This document shows positions 8,512 to 17,082 of a stretch of 61,859 nt of DNA, one piece after another. The stretch's first letter is position 1; every line of letters begins with the position of its first letter. Source of the stretch: Bacteroides pyogenes. Its GTDB lineage: Bacteria; Bacteroidota; Bacteroidia; Bacteroidales; Bacteroidaceae. The stretch lies in the NCBI RefSeq assembly GCF_014196225.1, contig NZ_JACIDI010000019.1:1-61859 (forward strand), read 5' to 3'. The notes beneath the pieces were generated by a model that ran no database searches, was not told the origin of the DNA, and worked only from the letters and a program-made list of their open reading frames with translations. The translations under genes were made by a program, and so were the position numbers.

Positions 8512-10629
8512 TTATATTTCGTCTACTGCTTTTTTTAATACCATAATAGGCACTTTAGTCATATGATTATAGGATAAAATAGCATCATGAATAATTCTTC
8601 TGTTTATATATACGCGTTTGCTTTTACTAAAAATGTAATTTATGCTGGTTAAAATTTTATCGTGTTTTATAAAAGAACGAATAAAAGGAACTAAAAATAG
8701 AATAGCACTAAATGTAATTGACAATATTAAAATATTAGGTATTATATCTTTAAAATATGTTTGGGTTATTTGCGTTGCAAAGGCAATTGCTATGAATATC
8801 AAATACCATAGTATGTTTTTGTATGATTCTTTTAAATAAGATTTCAATTTACAATCTACATATTTTTTTCTATTAATCTGATACTCTTTTCTCTTTTTAA
8901 AGAATGTATCTTTAATTTTATCATTTTCAATTATTAATATTCTTTGTTCATATTCTTTTAATTTTATGTTTTGCAATTCTACTGTTTGTTCCTTTTGCTG
9001 ATACTTAATATTCACTTTTGAAAGTTCTTTTTTCAGATTTTCATTTTCTTCTTTCTGCTTTTGTGTTTGTATTTTGAATAGTTCTTGTTCTTGTACATAT
9101 TTTTCTATGTTGTTTTCTGATATAGTATCTAATATATCACTTAAATCATCAGCTTTTATGTCTTCTGGCTTTTTGCTTTCTCTTCTTAACTCCACAATGG
9201 TTGCCAATGCTTGTTTTTCGTTAAGTTCTCCTTTCTTTAATTTTTCTTGTAAAGAATCATATTTATATGATATTGAATCATTAACTTGTGTTGATAAAAC
9301 AATTTGCGCTTTTGTTATTATATCAAATGTTTTAGGATAGTTATTTTTACCAAATCCTTTTCCTAATTTAAACCAAAGTTTATTAGTTAGGAAAGTTAAA
9401 GTAGTAGCAAGAGGAACATTCCCATTTGGTTTTATTAAATCATGCCACGCCAATTGAATTGTAGTGGCATTCCCGGACAAAAGAATATAGCCAATGTTCT
9501 CAAAATTTCTATCAGAAGCACCTTGTCTGAGTATATTTACATAATTCAAAAATTTAAGATTTTCCCTTATATCGTAATCTGTGACAATAGAAGACTGTAA
9601 GCTTTCTATTATAGATTGGTCTTCTATGTTGAATTTGTGGTTTTTAGCAGAATAATATTCCGTATATGTATCTTCTGTTATTCCATTGGTTTTTAATAAA
9701 TCATAGAAAAGTGCTTTTTTTTCGATTATATCGCTGGGAGTTTTACATCCATTAACAATAGAAGCCATTGCTGTTTTGGATGGATTTAAAGTATCTTCTC
9801 CGTTAATAATAAATTCTGCTTTTTTGAAAAAACGTTCTATTTCATTTTTTACTTCTGAAAAATATTTTAGATGTATTTTCTTCTTGCCGTTCTTGTTGAT
9901 GCTTTGAGAATTGATTTCTTTTACAAATGTGAAAAAATCATTGAATAATATTTTAAATAGCTCTCCATTGTAACCAGCGAAATGAAATAAAATTTCTGTT
10001 TCTATAAAAATTGTTATTTGAGTATTCCAAGTACCTAAATCATTTAAATTGGAATTATATTTTAATCCAGTGTATAGAACTACACCTTCTTTTATAGTAT
10101 CTAATTGTGCTAGTAATGTATCTTCTGATTTACACTGAACAATAAAAGCACCTATATATTCAGAATATTCTTGTACTGTTGATTCATCAAGCATGAAAGA
10201 GCATAAAGACTTCACTATAATTTCTTTTTCAGCTTCCGATAATGTGACTTTTTTTTGGCTTTCTATATATATGAATAAACGATTAACAACATTATTATTG
10301 CTGTTGTAAATTTTATTCTGCTTTTCTTGAAATTCCTTATTCCTTATTTGGTCTATAGGTTTATTTACAGAATATACTCCATTACTCTTGGATAGAAAGG
10401 GTAATCGGGATAATGAAGTTTTTACCACTGCTTCAGGAATCTTAAAATCATAACTTTCATTTAGTAGTAGTGTTATTTCTGTAAGTCCAAATTGATATTT
10501 ATTTTCTGAGGATATGATTTCTTTTAGAAATTCGGAAATTACTCCATACACGTCTTTCTGATTATCATATAGTTCTCTAAAAACCGCCAAAGAAGCTAAA
10601 CATTTACTATTTTCTAGTGTATTTTCCAT
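8512..10629 (-). CDS. Unknown 705-aa protein with coiled coil and C-terminal membrane segments
   Basis: I do not recognise this protein. Residues 30-95 look like a winged-helix fold (FGLTEITLLLNES, then VVKTSLSRLPFLSKSNGVYSVN). A long helical middle follows. Residues about 500-585 form a lysine/glutamate-rich coiled coil (QKQKEENENLKKELSKV). Two hydrophobic segments lie near 605-625 and 632-655, and the tail is basic and probably cytoplasmic. The gene is much richer in A+T than the tra genes on its right, has its own promoter box and terminator, and lies next to a truncated gene. These are signs of a self-contained insert. A phage-defence or exclusion role is only a guess from shape and place. 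Confidence 0.7.
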   Translation of the reverse strand: MENTLENSKCLASLAVFRELYDNQKDVYGVISEFLKEIISSENKYQFGLTEITLLLNESYDFKIPEAVVKTSLSRLPFLSKSNGVYSVNKPIDQIRNKEFQEKQNKIYNSNNNVVNRLFIYIESQKKVTLSEAEKEIIVKSLCSFMLDESTVQEYSEYIGAFIVQCKSEDTLLAQLDTIKEGVVLYTGLKYNSNLNDLGTWNTQITIFIETEILFHFAGYNGELFKILFNDFFTFVKEINSQSINKNGKKKIHLKYFSEVKNEIERFFKKAEFIINGEDTLNPSKTAMASIVNGCKTPSDIIEKKALFYDLLKTNGITEDTYTEYYSAKNHKFNIEDQSIIESLQSSIVTDYDIRENLKFLNYVNILRQGASDRNFENIGYILLSGNATTIQLAWHDLIKPNGNVPLATTLTFLTNKLWFKLGKGFGKNNYPKTFDIITKAQIVLSTQVNDSISYKYDSLQEKLKKGELNEKQALATIVELRRESKKPEDIKADDLSDILDTISENNIEKYVQEQELFKIQTQKQKEENENLKKELSKVNIKYQQKEQTVELQNIKLKEYEQRILIIENDKIKDTFFKKRKEYQINRKKYVDCKLKSYLKESYKNILWYLIFIAIAFATQITQTYFKDIIPNILILSITFSAILFLVPFIRSFIKHDKILTSINYIFSKSKRVYINRRIIHDAILSYNHMTKVPIMVLKKAVDEI

Positions 10630-10658
10630 AATTCTACAACAATATTTTATTATAACGC

Positions 10659-10666
10659 CAAATTTA
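10659..10666 (-). promoter_or_regulatory. Promoter -7 box of the 705-aa gene
   Basis: Minus-strand TAAATTTG matches TAnnTTTG and lies 30 bases before the start codon. Confidence 0.45.
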
Positions 10667-10686
10667 CAAAAAATATATTAGTTAGT

Positions 10687-10720
10687 GCTTAAAGCGAATT
10701 TATTTATATTCGCTTTAAGC
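10687..10720 (-). terminator. Hairpin at the end of the tra operon
   Basis: GCTTAAAGCGAAT (10687-10699) pairs perfectly with ATTCGCTTTAAGC (10708-10720). It is 11 bases past the traQ stop. The T-run is poor, so it may act as an RNA end-protecting hairpin rather than a classic terminator. Confidence 0.55.
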
Positions 10721-10731
10721 CTAATCTGGTT

Positions 10732-11175
10732 TTAGTATTCTTCTTTAGAACTGTCATTATTGAAACTAAACGTCAGCTGTTGTACTGTCCCGAAGCTATC
10801 CTGAAAATACACATCTACCGTTTGTTGGTCGGTTGATGCAGAGGTATAGTAAAGCTGGAATGTTTCACCCGGAAGCGGGTACAGGTCATTCGACAGTAGA
10901 ACCGTCCCATCGGACATTTTCAGCGTTCCCGCCCCGTCCGGCTGGAAATAGCGGATGAAATACTTTGTTTCCTCATACCGCCCGTCCCGGTGAAGCTGAC
11001 ACCTGATTTCGGCGGTTTCACCCACCTTTAATTTCTTCGGTACAGGCATCGTTTCAATACTGAACGGGTAAGACTGCTGTATATCTACATCGTCATTACA
11101 CGCACCCACAAATAAGATGGCGGCCATTACATAGCAGCCCATCAAAATACGGCTTAAAATCTTTCTCATATACAT
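10732..11175 (-). CDS. traQ: TraQ / DUF3872 lipoprotein of the conjugation operon
   Basis: A 147-residue protein with a lipoprotein signal (AAILFVGAC, Cys near residue 26) and a small beta-rich domain with FRYFQPDG-like strands typical of DUF3872, the family called TraQ in CTnDOT. It is the last gene of the tra operon, 21 bases after traO. It is probably an outer-membrane or periplasmic accessory of the channel. The ATG two codons further in (MRKILS) is an equally good start. TraP, which separates TraO and TraQ in CTnDOT, is missing here. Confidence 0.85.
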   Translation of the reverse strand: MYMRKILSRILMGCYVMAAILFVGACNDDVDIQQSYPFSIETMPVPKKLKVGETAEIRCQLHRDGRYEETKYFIRYFQPDGAGTLKMSDGTVLLSNDLYPLPGETFQLYYTSASTDQQTVDVYFQDSFGTVQQLTFSFNNDSSKEEY

Positions 11176-11196
11176 TATATATAATGGGTTAGTTTA

Positions 11197-11781
11197 TCAC
11201 ATGATTATCTTTAGACCGATACCGAACTGTGTATGGAACTTTCCAACGGAAGAACCGAACAGGCATCTTTCTCGTGCGTTAATCAGGAACACCACCCGGT
11301 CGGTAATATAACTTTCCAGTTCCAGGGTCAGCGCACCACCATAGACAAAACCGTCCTTATCGGTTAGGGTCGAGCCATCGGGCAGCAGCTTGTCACCCCA
11401 GTTACTTGTTTCGTACCCGACAAGGGCAGACAATCCCAGCGAGAGGAAAAAGGTTTTTTTCCGGTCTGAAAGGAAGTTCATATAGTAACCGCCCTCACCT
11501 GTGAACTGGCTTACGGGTATCTGTAAATCCTTATAGGGGTAATGCTTTTCGAGGTATTCCCCGCCGATAACCCACTTATTCCCATTTTTGGTATAGGTAC
11601 TCATGGCAGCCCCGAAGTAATAAGCGAAATTGCTTTTACTGTTCCAGTGAACACCGTCCGCCATGCCGCCCGTAACCTGCAAACCTTTCATTCCCGGCAG
11701 ACATCTTTGTGCGTGTGCCTGGTTAAAAGTCAGACACAGCGCAAAAAGGGATATAATACAACATATCCTTTTCATGTTCAT
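11197..11781 (-). CDS. traO: Conjugative transposon protein TraO
   Basis: A 194-residue secreted protein with a signal peptide (cleavage near NQAHAQ) and a beta-rich body (AYYFGAAMSTYTKNG, GLSALVGYE) ending in FGIGLKIIM, as expected for an outer-membrane barrel-like component. This matches TraO. Its ATG overlaps the traN stop by 4 bases, so the two are translationally coupled. Confidence 0.9.
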   Translation of the reverse strand: MNMKRICCIISLFALCLTFNQAHAQRCLPGMKGLQVTGGMADGVHWNSKSNFAYYFGAAMSTYTKNGNKWVIGGEYLEKHYPYKDLQIPVSQFTGEGGYYMNFLSDRKKTFFLSLGLSALVGYETSNWGDKLLPDGSTLTDKDGFVYGGALTLELESYITDRVVFLINARERCLFGSSVGKFHTQFGIGLKIIM

Positions 11782-12686
11782 TTGATTTTAAGTTCGTTAA
11801 TTACTTTAGCTGCCACTATATCCGAATTTTTCACCCGGATAGTTTGGTGTCTGCCCCCGTTCTTTTCCACCAGTTCAATGACTAATATCTTATCGTCAGG
11901 GATAGTGAACTGTGGAACGGTGTACACGGTACGGACGGTACTCTTGCCACCGATAACCAGTATTTCGTTATAACTCCGTACCGGGTCGATAACGGTTTCC
12001 TGAATAGCCGTCCTTTTGGCTACTTTCTTATCCACAATCTTGAATCGGATAAAATCGGTATCAAACGGTACGTTTGAACTGTTCTTTGTTTGCGTATGAA
12101 AATAGAACAGCCCGTTATGCGAATAAATGCCCTTTACCAAGAACTGCACCCCGAAACGCTTGCATCCCAAATGCTTTATTTCCCGGTCATTGTTCTTGTA
12201 GATGGACTGCATAATCAGCCTTACCAAAAGCGGGCTTTCGTTACCCAGTTCACGGAAATAGATGTTCATCCGGGTATGACTGAAATCCGTTGTGTCCTCA
12301 TTCTCCAAGAAGTCTTTCATTTCGATGTTTAGCATTTCCGGTTCATGTGCGTATTTTGCATTGAAACTGTAAAAGCTACCATCCTCACAGATAACGGAAA
12401 AATTGGTTTCACCGGGAAAGCCCTCTGTTGTGGCTTTCACCCTGACAACATTTTCCGCCCCGTCCGCTTTTCCGGCAATAATGTAGTTACTGCCTAAATC
12501 CACGTACTTCACGGCAGACGGGAAAATGATATGTACCGTTTTTGCAAACGTCACCTGTACGCCGTAAGGTGTTACCATTTGGCGGTAAGGCAGCTTTTTA
12601 GTGATGCCCTGATACAAATCGTTACTTTGTGCTTTCATTGAAACCACGCCCATGATAAGAGCGAATAAAATCATTAACTTTTTCAT
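11778..12686 (-). CDS. traN: Conjugative transposon protein TraN (VirB9-like)
   Basis: A 302-residue exported protein (signal MKKLMILFALIMGVVSMKAQ) with the TraN/DUF4138 features VTFAKTVHIIFPSAVKYVDLGS and GCKRFGVQFLVKGIY. It corresponds to VirB9-type core-complex proteins that form the periplasmic and outer-membrane ring of type IV secretion systems. It sits between TraM and TraO, as in CTnDOT. Confidence 0.92.
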   Translation of the reverse strand: MKKLMILFALIMGVVSMKAQSNDLYQGITKKLPYRQMVTPYGVQVTFAKTVHIIFPSAVKYVDLGSNYIIAGKADGAENVVRVKATTEGFPGETNFSVICEDGSFYSFNAKYAHEPEMLNIEMKDFLENEDTTDFSHTRMNIYFRELGNESPLLVRLIMQSIYKNNDREIKHLGCKRFGVQFLVKGIYSHNGLFYFHTQTKNSSNVPFDTDFIRFKIVDKKVAKRTAIQETVIDPVRSYNEILVIGGKSTVRTVYTVPQFTIPDDKILVIELVEKNGGRHQTIRVKNSDIVAAKVINELKIK

Positions 12687-12726
12687 TTTGGATTGAAATT
12701 TTTATGGTTGATAATTGATAAATTGA

Positions 12727-14100
12727 TTATTGCTGTTTGGCGTAAAGCATCACCTGATAGTTTGCTTTCAGGTGTATTTTTACCGTTCTGAATTTCTTGG
12801 CGAGGTATTGCGACCCGCCCTGCATCAAGCCCCTTGTAATATCCATTGCGACCTGCTGCCCGGCACTTTGCGCAAAAGAAATGCTTGTTCCCAGCCCAGC
12901 ACCAATGTTCGCCATCGCTTCTTTGGCTGCTTCCTGTTCCAGTGACGAGGGAACGGAAAGCCCCTTTTGCCCGTCACTGTCATAAACGGCAAGTTCCACC
13001 GGAATAATGTTACCCGCATATTCAAGCGAGGACACCAGTATGTCGAGCCGTTCCCCCTGAACTTTGGCACTTCCCGATACAAGGCTGTTTTTCGGGACAA
13101 TGACGTTTCCCGCTTGCAGTGGTTCTAACAGCCGGAGCTTGACGGTCTGCCCGTCCATAAGTGTTTGGTCGTTATGCACACACGCCCGGATAGTGTTCTT
13201 TCCCATCGAATAGCTACTGCCGACCGCCGTATTAAACCCGTAATTGCGTGGCTTGCTGTATTCGGCGATAAATTCGACATTGCTCATAGGCTGCTGCAAT
13301 CCTGAAACCGTCCTGTCCGATACCGATTTTACAGGTGTGGCGTTTCCACTTCCCTGAACGGGTGCGGATGGCGAAACCTGTGCAATCTGTCCCGGCTGTG
13401 AACTTTGCCCGTTCTGTCCGTTCGTGTATTTTGCCGCCAGTTCGTAGGACTTTTCCATAAGAGCCACCTGTTCATCCATGCTGCCCGCACCGTTTTCTTT
13501 CGCATCGAGCCGGGCAGTCAGTTCTTCCACCTGCCGTTTAAGTTCCTCTTTCTCCTTGTCCTCTTTCGGTGTTTCGTAGAAACTGCCTAACTGACGGTTC
13601 ATGTCCCGGTAAGCCACCGCCGAAGATTGGATAGAGGAACGGCTATTGTTCGACGCACCCGCCCCGAAGTCAATCACGGCGTTTTTCGGCTTTTCCGCCG
13701 GAGCATCATCTATCAGGGTCAAATCTTCCCCGTTTTCCTCTCCGAGCGAAAAGGCAAAATCCTGTAAGGAGCGCATCTTGTCCGCCTGTTTGTTCTCTAT
13801 TTGTTCCTGTTCGTAGGCGGTCTTTTTATCGCTGATTATCCCGTCCCCTTTGGGCTGCGGAATATCGGCGTTAAATCCGCCCACGCTTTCCACCTTTGCT
13901 TCGTCTTTATCGGACGGTGCAAAAATCAGGTACATAGACCCTAAGAAAACCAGTCCCATAAGCGGGTAAACCAACATCTTCTTTCGTTGCTGTATCTGCT
14001 GCGGGGTCAGTTCCTTTTTTTCCTTTCCCTGTTTTTCAGGTTCTTTTCCCGTTGCCGTTTCCGGTGCGGGAACTTCATTCTTCACTTCTTTTTCTTTCAT
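12727..14100 (-). CDS. traM: Conjugative transposon protein TraM (VirB10-like)
   Basis: A 457-residue protein with a charged N-terminus, one membrane helix (about 43-63), a long low-complexity periplasmic linker rich in Q, S and G, and a C-terminal VirB10/TrbI-like domain (about 300-450) with IRACVHNDQTLMDGQTVKLRLLE and VPKNSLVSGSAK. VirB10 proteins span from inner to outer membrane and link ATP use to channel opening. It overlaps traL by 26 bases. Confidence 0.92.
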   Translation of the reverse strand: MKEKEVKNEVPAPETATGKEPEKQGKEKKELTPQQIQQRKKMLVYPLMGLVFLGSMYLIFAPSDKDEAKVESVGGFNADIPQPKGDGIISDKKTAYEQEQIENKQADKMRSLQDFAFSLGEENGEDLTLIDDAPAEKPKNAVIDFGAGASNNSRSSIQSSAVAYRDMNRQLGSFYETPKEDKEKEELKRQVEELTARLDAKENGAGSMDEQVALMEKSYELAAKYTNGQNGQSSQPGQIAQVSPSAPVQGSGNATPVKSVSDRTVSGLQQPMSNVEFIAEYSKPRNYGFNTAVGSSYSMGKNTIRACVHNDQTLMDGQTVKLRLLEPLQAGNVIVPKNSLVSGSAKVQGERLDILVSSLEYAGNIIPVELAVYDSDGQKGLSVPSSLEQEAAKEAMANIGAGLGTSISFAQSAGQQVAMDITRGLMQGGSQYLAKKFRTVKIHLKANYQVMLYAKQQ

Positions 14101-14380
14101 TGTCTGACTGATTAAAAATGTTCGTACTGTCTTTACTTTGTAGCTGCAACTGCCTGATGTGCTCTATTCGTATGGTTTCGCCATCCTCTTTGCCTATCCG
14201 GTAAATGGATGATACCGTAAAGTAGATGGATAGCCCGCTGAAGAACAGGAACATAAGCAGTATTACCGCCAACCTTATTTCCGGTGTCATGCGCCCGCAC
14301 AGGTGGCGGAGTTTTTCATCCGCCCAATCTTGTATACAGGTAATTACCTGATTAACCGGAGAGAGAATTTTCCGTATCAT
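14075..14380 (-). CDS. traL: TraL / DUF3989 inner-membrane protein
   Basis: A 101-residue protein with one membrane helix (about 36-57, LAVILLMFLFFSGLSIYFTV) matching DUF3989, the TraL family. The CGRMTPEIRLAV stretch before the helix is typical. Its 3' end overlaps the traM start by 26 bases. Confidence 0.88.
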   Translation of the reverse strand: MIRKILSPVNQVITCIQDWADEKLRHLCGRMTPEIRLAVILLMFLFFSGLSIYFTVSSIYRIGKEDGETIRIEHIRQLQLQSKDSTNIFNQSDNERKRSEE

Positions 14381-14383
14381 GGC

Positions 14384-15007
14384 TTACCGCTTTATGGTGT
14401 TCAAATCCTTATTCTCCGTTATCTCGAAACTTTCCATGATAAAGCCGTGCGGGTTGTTGTCACTCCTTACGGCGTTCAGCAACCGGCAACGGGTAACAAG
14501 GCTTCTTTCAGTTACACTACTTTCACGGATAATCATTTGGCGGGCATAGGTAGCCACCGCATACGGGTACACATCGAAGTTGCAAGAAACACTGTCTATC
14601 CGTATGGTCTGGCTGATGTTACCGGAGATTATACGATTGTAATATCCCTTTTCCGAGAGGTCACGGTAATAATTGAATGCGCTCTTATCGGCGAGGAACA
14701 GCGACCGTTTGATATTACTTTCGATAGCGTTCTTATCCGGTGAGAGTGTGAAAAAGAGTTCGTGGAAACGCTTCACGTGTTCCCTCGCTTCGACCGGACG
14801 GTTTTGTGTCAGGTCTTGCGAAAGCGCAAGCATCAACGATTTGCCGCCGTCCAGTATATAAATCTTTTGCCGTTGCGCTTCTGCAAACGTATAGGAGTTC
14901 CAAACGGCATAACCTGTTATCAGGGTACACATCACGACAAATACAATACCGAAAAGACGTATCTGTCTGAAACTGGTTTCAATGTTCTTTAAACTTTTAA
15001 ATTCCAT
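14384..15007 (-). CDS. traK: Conjugative transposon protein TraK (VirB8-like)
   Basis: A 207-residue protein with the TraK pattern MEFKSLKNIETSFRQIR, one membrane helix (about 18-38) and a periplasmic NTF2-like domain with GGKSLMLALSQDLTQNRPVEAREHV. It is the VirB8-type assembly factor. It starts 12 bases after traJ. Confidence 0.93.
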   Translation of the reverse strand: MEFKSLKNIETSFRQIRLFGIVFVVMCTLITGYAVWNSYTFAEAQRQKIYILDGGKSLMLALSQDLTQNRPVEAREHVKRFHELFFTLSPDKNAIESNIKRSLFLADKSAFNYYRDLSEKGYYNRIISGNISQTIRIDSVSCNFDVYPYAVATYARQMIIRESSVTERSLVTRCRLLNAVRSDNNPHGFIMESFEITENKDLNTIKR

Positions 15008-15019
15008 CTTGATTTTTAA

Positions 15020-16045
15020 TTATTGATTACTTTTGATTAGTTTACCGCCAACTCTGCCGCCAGCGTTTCCGGTTGCTGCCCCGGCAACCGCCCCGACACC
15101 GCTACCCGTTTTATTAGCCGCACTGTTTATGTTCCGGCTCATGTTACCCATTCCGCCCGCCTGAATAATCCAGTTTGAAACGGTGGGAATAGTGAAGTAA
15201 CCGATGATACCGATTATCATAAAAATTATGTACACACTGTTACTTCCGTCCGGTATGAAATTGGGGTCTGATAGTTCCTGAATATCCTTTTGGAGCATAA
15301 GCACCTGTATTCGGGCAAGAATGGAACTGAACAGGTCTGAAACGGGCAGCCACAGGTAAACGGAAATGTACCTTGTTATCCATTGGGTCAGTGTCGCCTG
15401 AAAGCCATCGTACACGCTGATGGCAAAGGCTATCGGACCCAATATCGCCAGTACGATAAGGAAAAAGGTTCGGATAGTGTCTATCACAAGGGCTGCCGAT
15501 TGAAAGAGCAGTTCCAATAATTCCCTGAACCAGTTCCGGACGGACTGCTTGATATTGTGGGCTGCCCTATCCATGTACATACCGCCCATTGTGGCAATAT
15601 CTTTGGCAGACCACCCCAGTTCGTCTATCTGCTTGTCAAACGCTTCATCCGAAACAAGGTAAGCCGTTTCCGGGTTGCGTACCATCGCTTCATATTCCAG
15701 CTTGTCCTTTTGCGCCCGGTAAGCGTTCATATCGAAAGTCTGCGTTTCGAGCATATTGTTACACCCCTTGACTACGGGTGACATCACGCTGTTAATCGTA
15801 CCCAGTACGAATGTGGGGAAGAACATAATACAGAAGCCAATCACAAAAGGACGCAAAAGCGGGTAAACGTCTATCGGTTCGGCACTGGCGAGCGACTGCC
15901 ATACTTTGGCAGCCACATAGAACAAAGCTCCCAGTCCCGCTATTCCTTTGGCTACCCCCGCCATGTTCCCGCATAACGGCATCATGTCTGTGTACAGACT
16001 TCGTAAAATTTGATGCAGGTTATCAAATTCGATAGCTAATAACAT
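15020..16045 (-). CDS. traJ: Conjugative transposon protein TraJ (VirB6-like)
   Basis: A 341-residue polytopic membrane protein. Hydrophobic segments lie at about 35-50, 65-85, 185-215, 225-245 and 275-305. It carries the family pattern MLLAIEFDNLHQILRSLY and a glycine/alanine-rich tail. It fills the VirB6 role as the inner-membrane channel component and lies between traI and traK. Confidence 0.93.
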   Translation of the reverse strand: MLLAIEFDNLHQILRSLYTDMMPLCGNMAGVAKGIAGLGALFYVAAKVWQSLASAEPIDVYPLLRPFVIGFCIMFFPTFVLGTINSVMSPVVKGCNNMLETQTFDMNAYRAQKDKLEYEAMVRNPETAYLVSDEAFDKQIDELGWSAKDIATMGGMYMDRAAHNIKQSVRNWFRELLELLFQSAALVIDTIRTFFLIVLAILGPIAFAISVYDGFQATLTQWITRYISVYLWLPVSDLFSSILARIQVLMLQKDIQELSDPNFIPDGSNSVYIIFMIIGIIGYFTIPTVSNWIIQAGGMGNMSRNINSAANKTGSGVGAVAGAATGNAGGRVGGKLIKSNQ

Positions 16046-16063
16046 ACTACTTATTTTTAGAAG

Positions 16064-16693
16064 TTACCAGTAACGTTCATCCGCCGAGCCGTACAAAGCC
16101 ATTACCCGGTCGGTGTCCTTTTTCTTTTTCGCCCGCAGGTAGGAAACGGAAATATTCTTGCGGGTATAATAACTCACCAAGTCCCGATAGTTCCTGATGG
16201 CGTTATACGTCCGGTCGATTACGTCCATCCGTTCCTTGTCCGACATGGAAAGCCCGTTGATGTTCACCACGCTTTTCATTTCTTCCAGCACATCGGAACT
16301 TTCCTGCAACAGTTGGGTATAGCCGTAGGCAATCGCCGAAAGTTCGTCCGGTGTATAGTTTTCATCCGAAAGCATCTTCTGAAAACTGTTCACATATATA
16401 TCTGAAATCTCCCCGATAAGCAGGATGGACTTTTGTACTTTCCGGGCATCTTTGACAAGGTTATGCACTGATTTAAGCCTGTCATAGTATTCCTTACCTT
16501 GTTGGTAAATCTTTACCGTTTCCTGAAAATTCTTTATCATATTCTGTGCGGTGGATGATGTCTGCACGATATTCTTTGACGCATTGATAATCCCTTGCGC
16601 CAAATTGCCGGGGTCACTCACCACCCACTGTGCGCTTACCTTTCCGGTAAACAGGCTGCATACTACGAGCAGCATTATAATCTTTGTTCTCAT
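16064..16693 (-). CDS. traI: TraI / DUF4141 conjugation protein
   Basis: A 209-residue exported protein with signal MRTKIIMLLVVCSLFTGKVSAQ, then WVVSDPGNLAQGIINASKNI and a long helical body, matching DUF4141 (TraI of CTnDOT). VirB5-like proteins have this layout, so a periplasmic or pilus-tip role is plausible. This TraI is not the relaxase of that name in F plasmids. Confidence 0.9.
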   Translation of the reverse strand: MRTKIIMLLVVCSLFTGKVSAQWVVSDPGNLAQGIINASKNIVQTSSTAQNMIKNFQETVKIYQQGKEYYDRLKSVHNLVKDARKVQKSILLIGEISDIYVNSFQKMLSDENYTPDELSAIAYGYTQLLQESSDVLEEMKSVVNINGLSMSDKERMDVIDRTYNAIRNYRDLVSYYTRKNISVSYLRAKKKKDTDRVMALYGSADERYW

Positions 16694-16697
16694 ACGC

Positions 16698-17054
16698 TTA
16701 TTTCTTTATTGGTTGTTTACTCCGTTTGTATTCTCCACCGGGTGAAAGAAGAATCCGGTCGTTCTCTTTGTCGTAGGTCAGCAAGACGGAAAGCCCCGTT
16801 TCGATGAACAGGTTTCCGTCCTGTTCTGAAATCTGATAGGTTTCCGTTTGGATAGTTCCCCGGTAGGTCTTTCGATAGGTTGTTACCCTGTATTGCCCGT
16901 TTTCTTCAAAAAGGGTAAACGCCGGACGGTTCTTTATGCTTTCCCAGTCGCCACGCATTGCCCTAAGACGGTCGGCGTTCGTTTCCTTACAGGAGGAGAG
17001 CCCCAGTAACAAGGTGCATAGCAGCACCGGAAACAAGAATTTTAAATGTTTCAT
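16698..17054 (-). CDS. DUF3876 lipoprotein in the tra operon
   Basis: A 118-residue lipoprotein (signal ending LGLSSC) with a compact beta-rich domain (RGDWESIKNRPAFTLFEENGQYRVTTY) that fits DUF3876. It occupies the traH position of CTnDOT-type operons, 4 bases before traI. Function unknown; perhaps a lipocalin-like accessory. Confidence 0.8.
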   Translation of the reverse strand: MKHLKFLFPVLLCTLLLGLSSCKETNADRLRAMRGDWESIKNRPAFTLFEENGQYRVTTYRKTYRGTIQTETYQISEQDGNLFIETGLSVLLTYDKENDRILLSPGGEYKRSKQPIKK

Positions 17055-17082
17055 ACTGATTGATTTTTAAATTGTTAATTGA

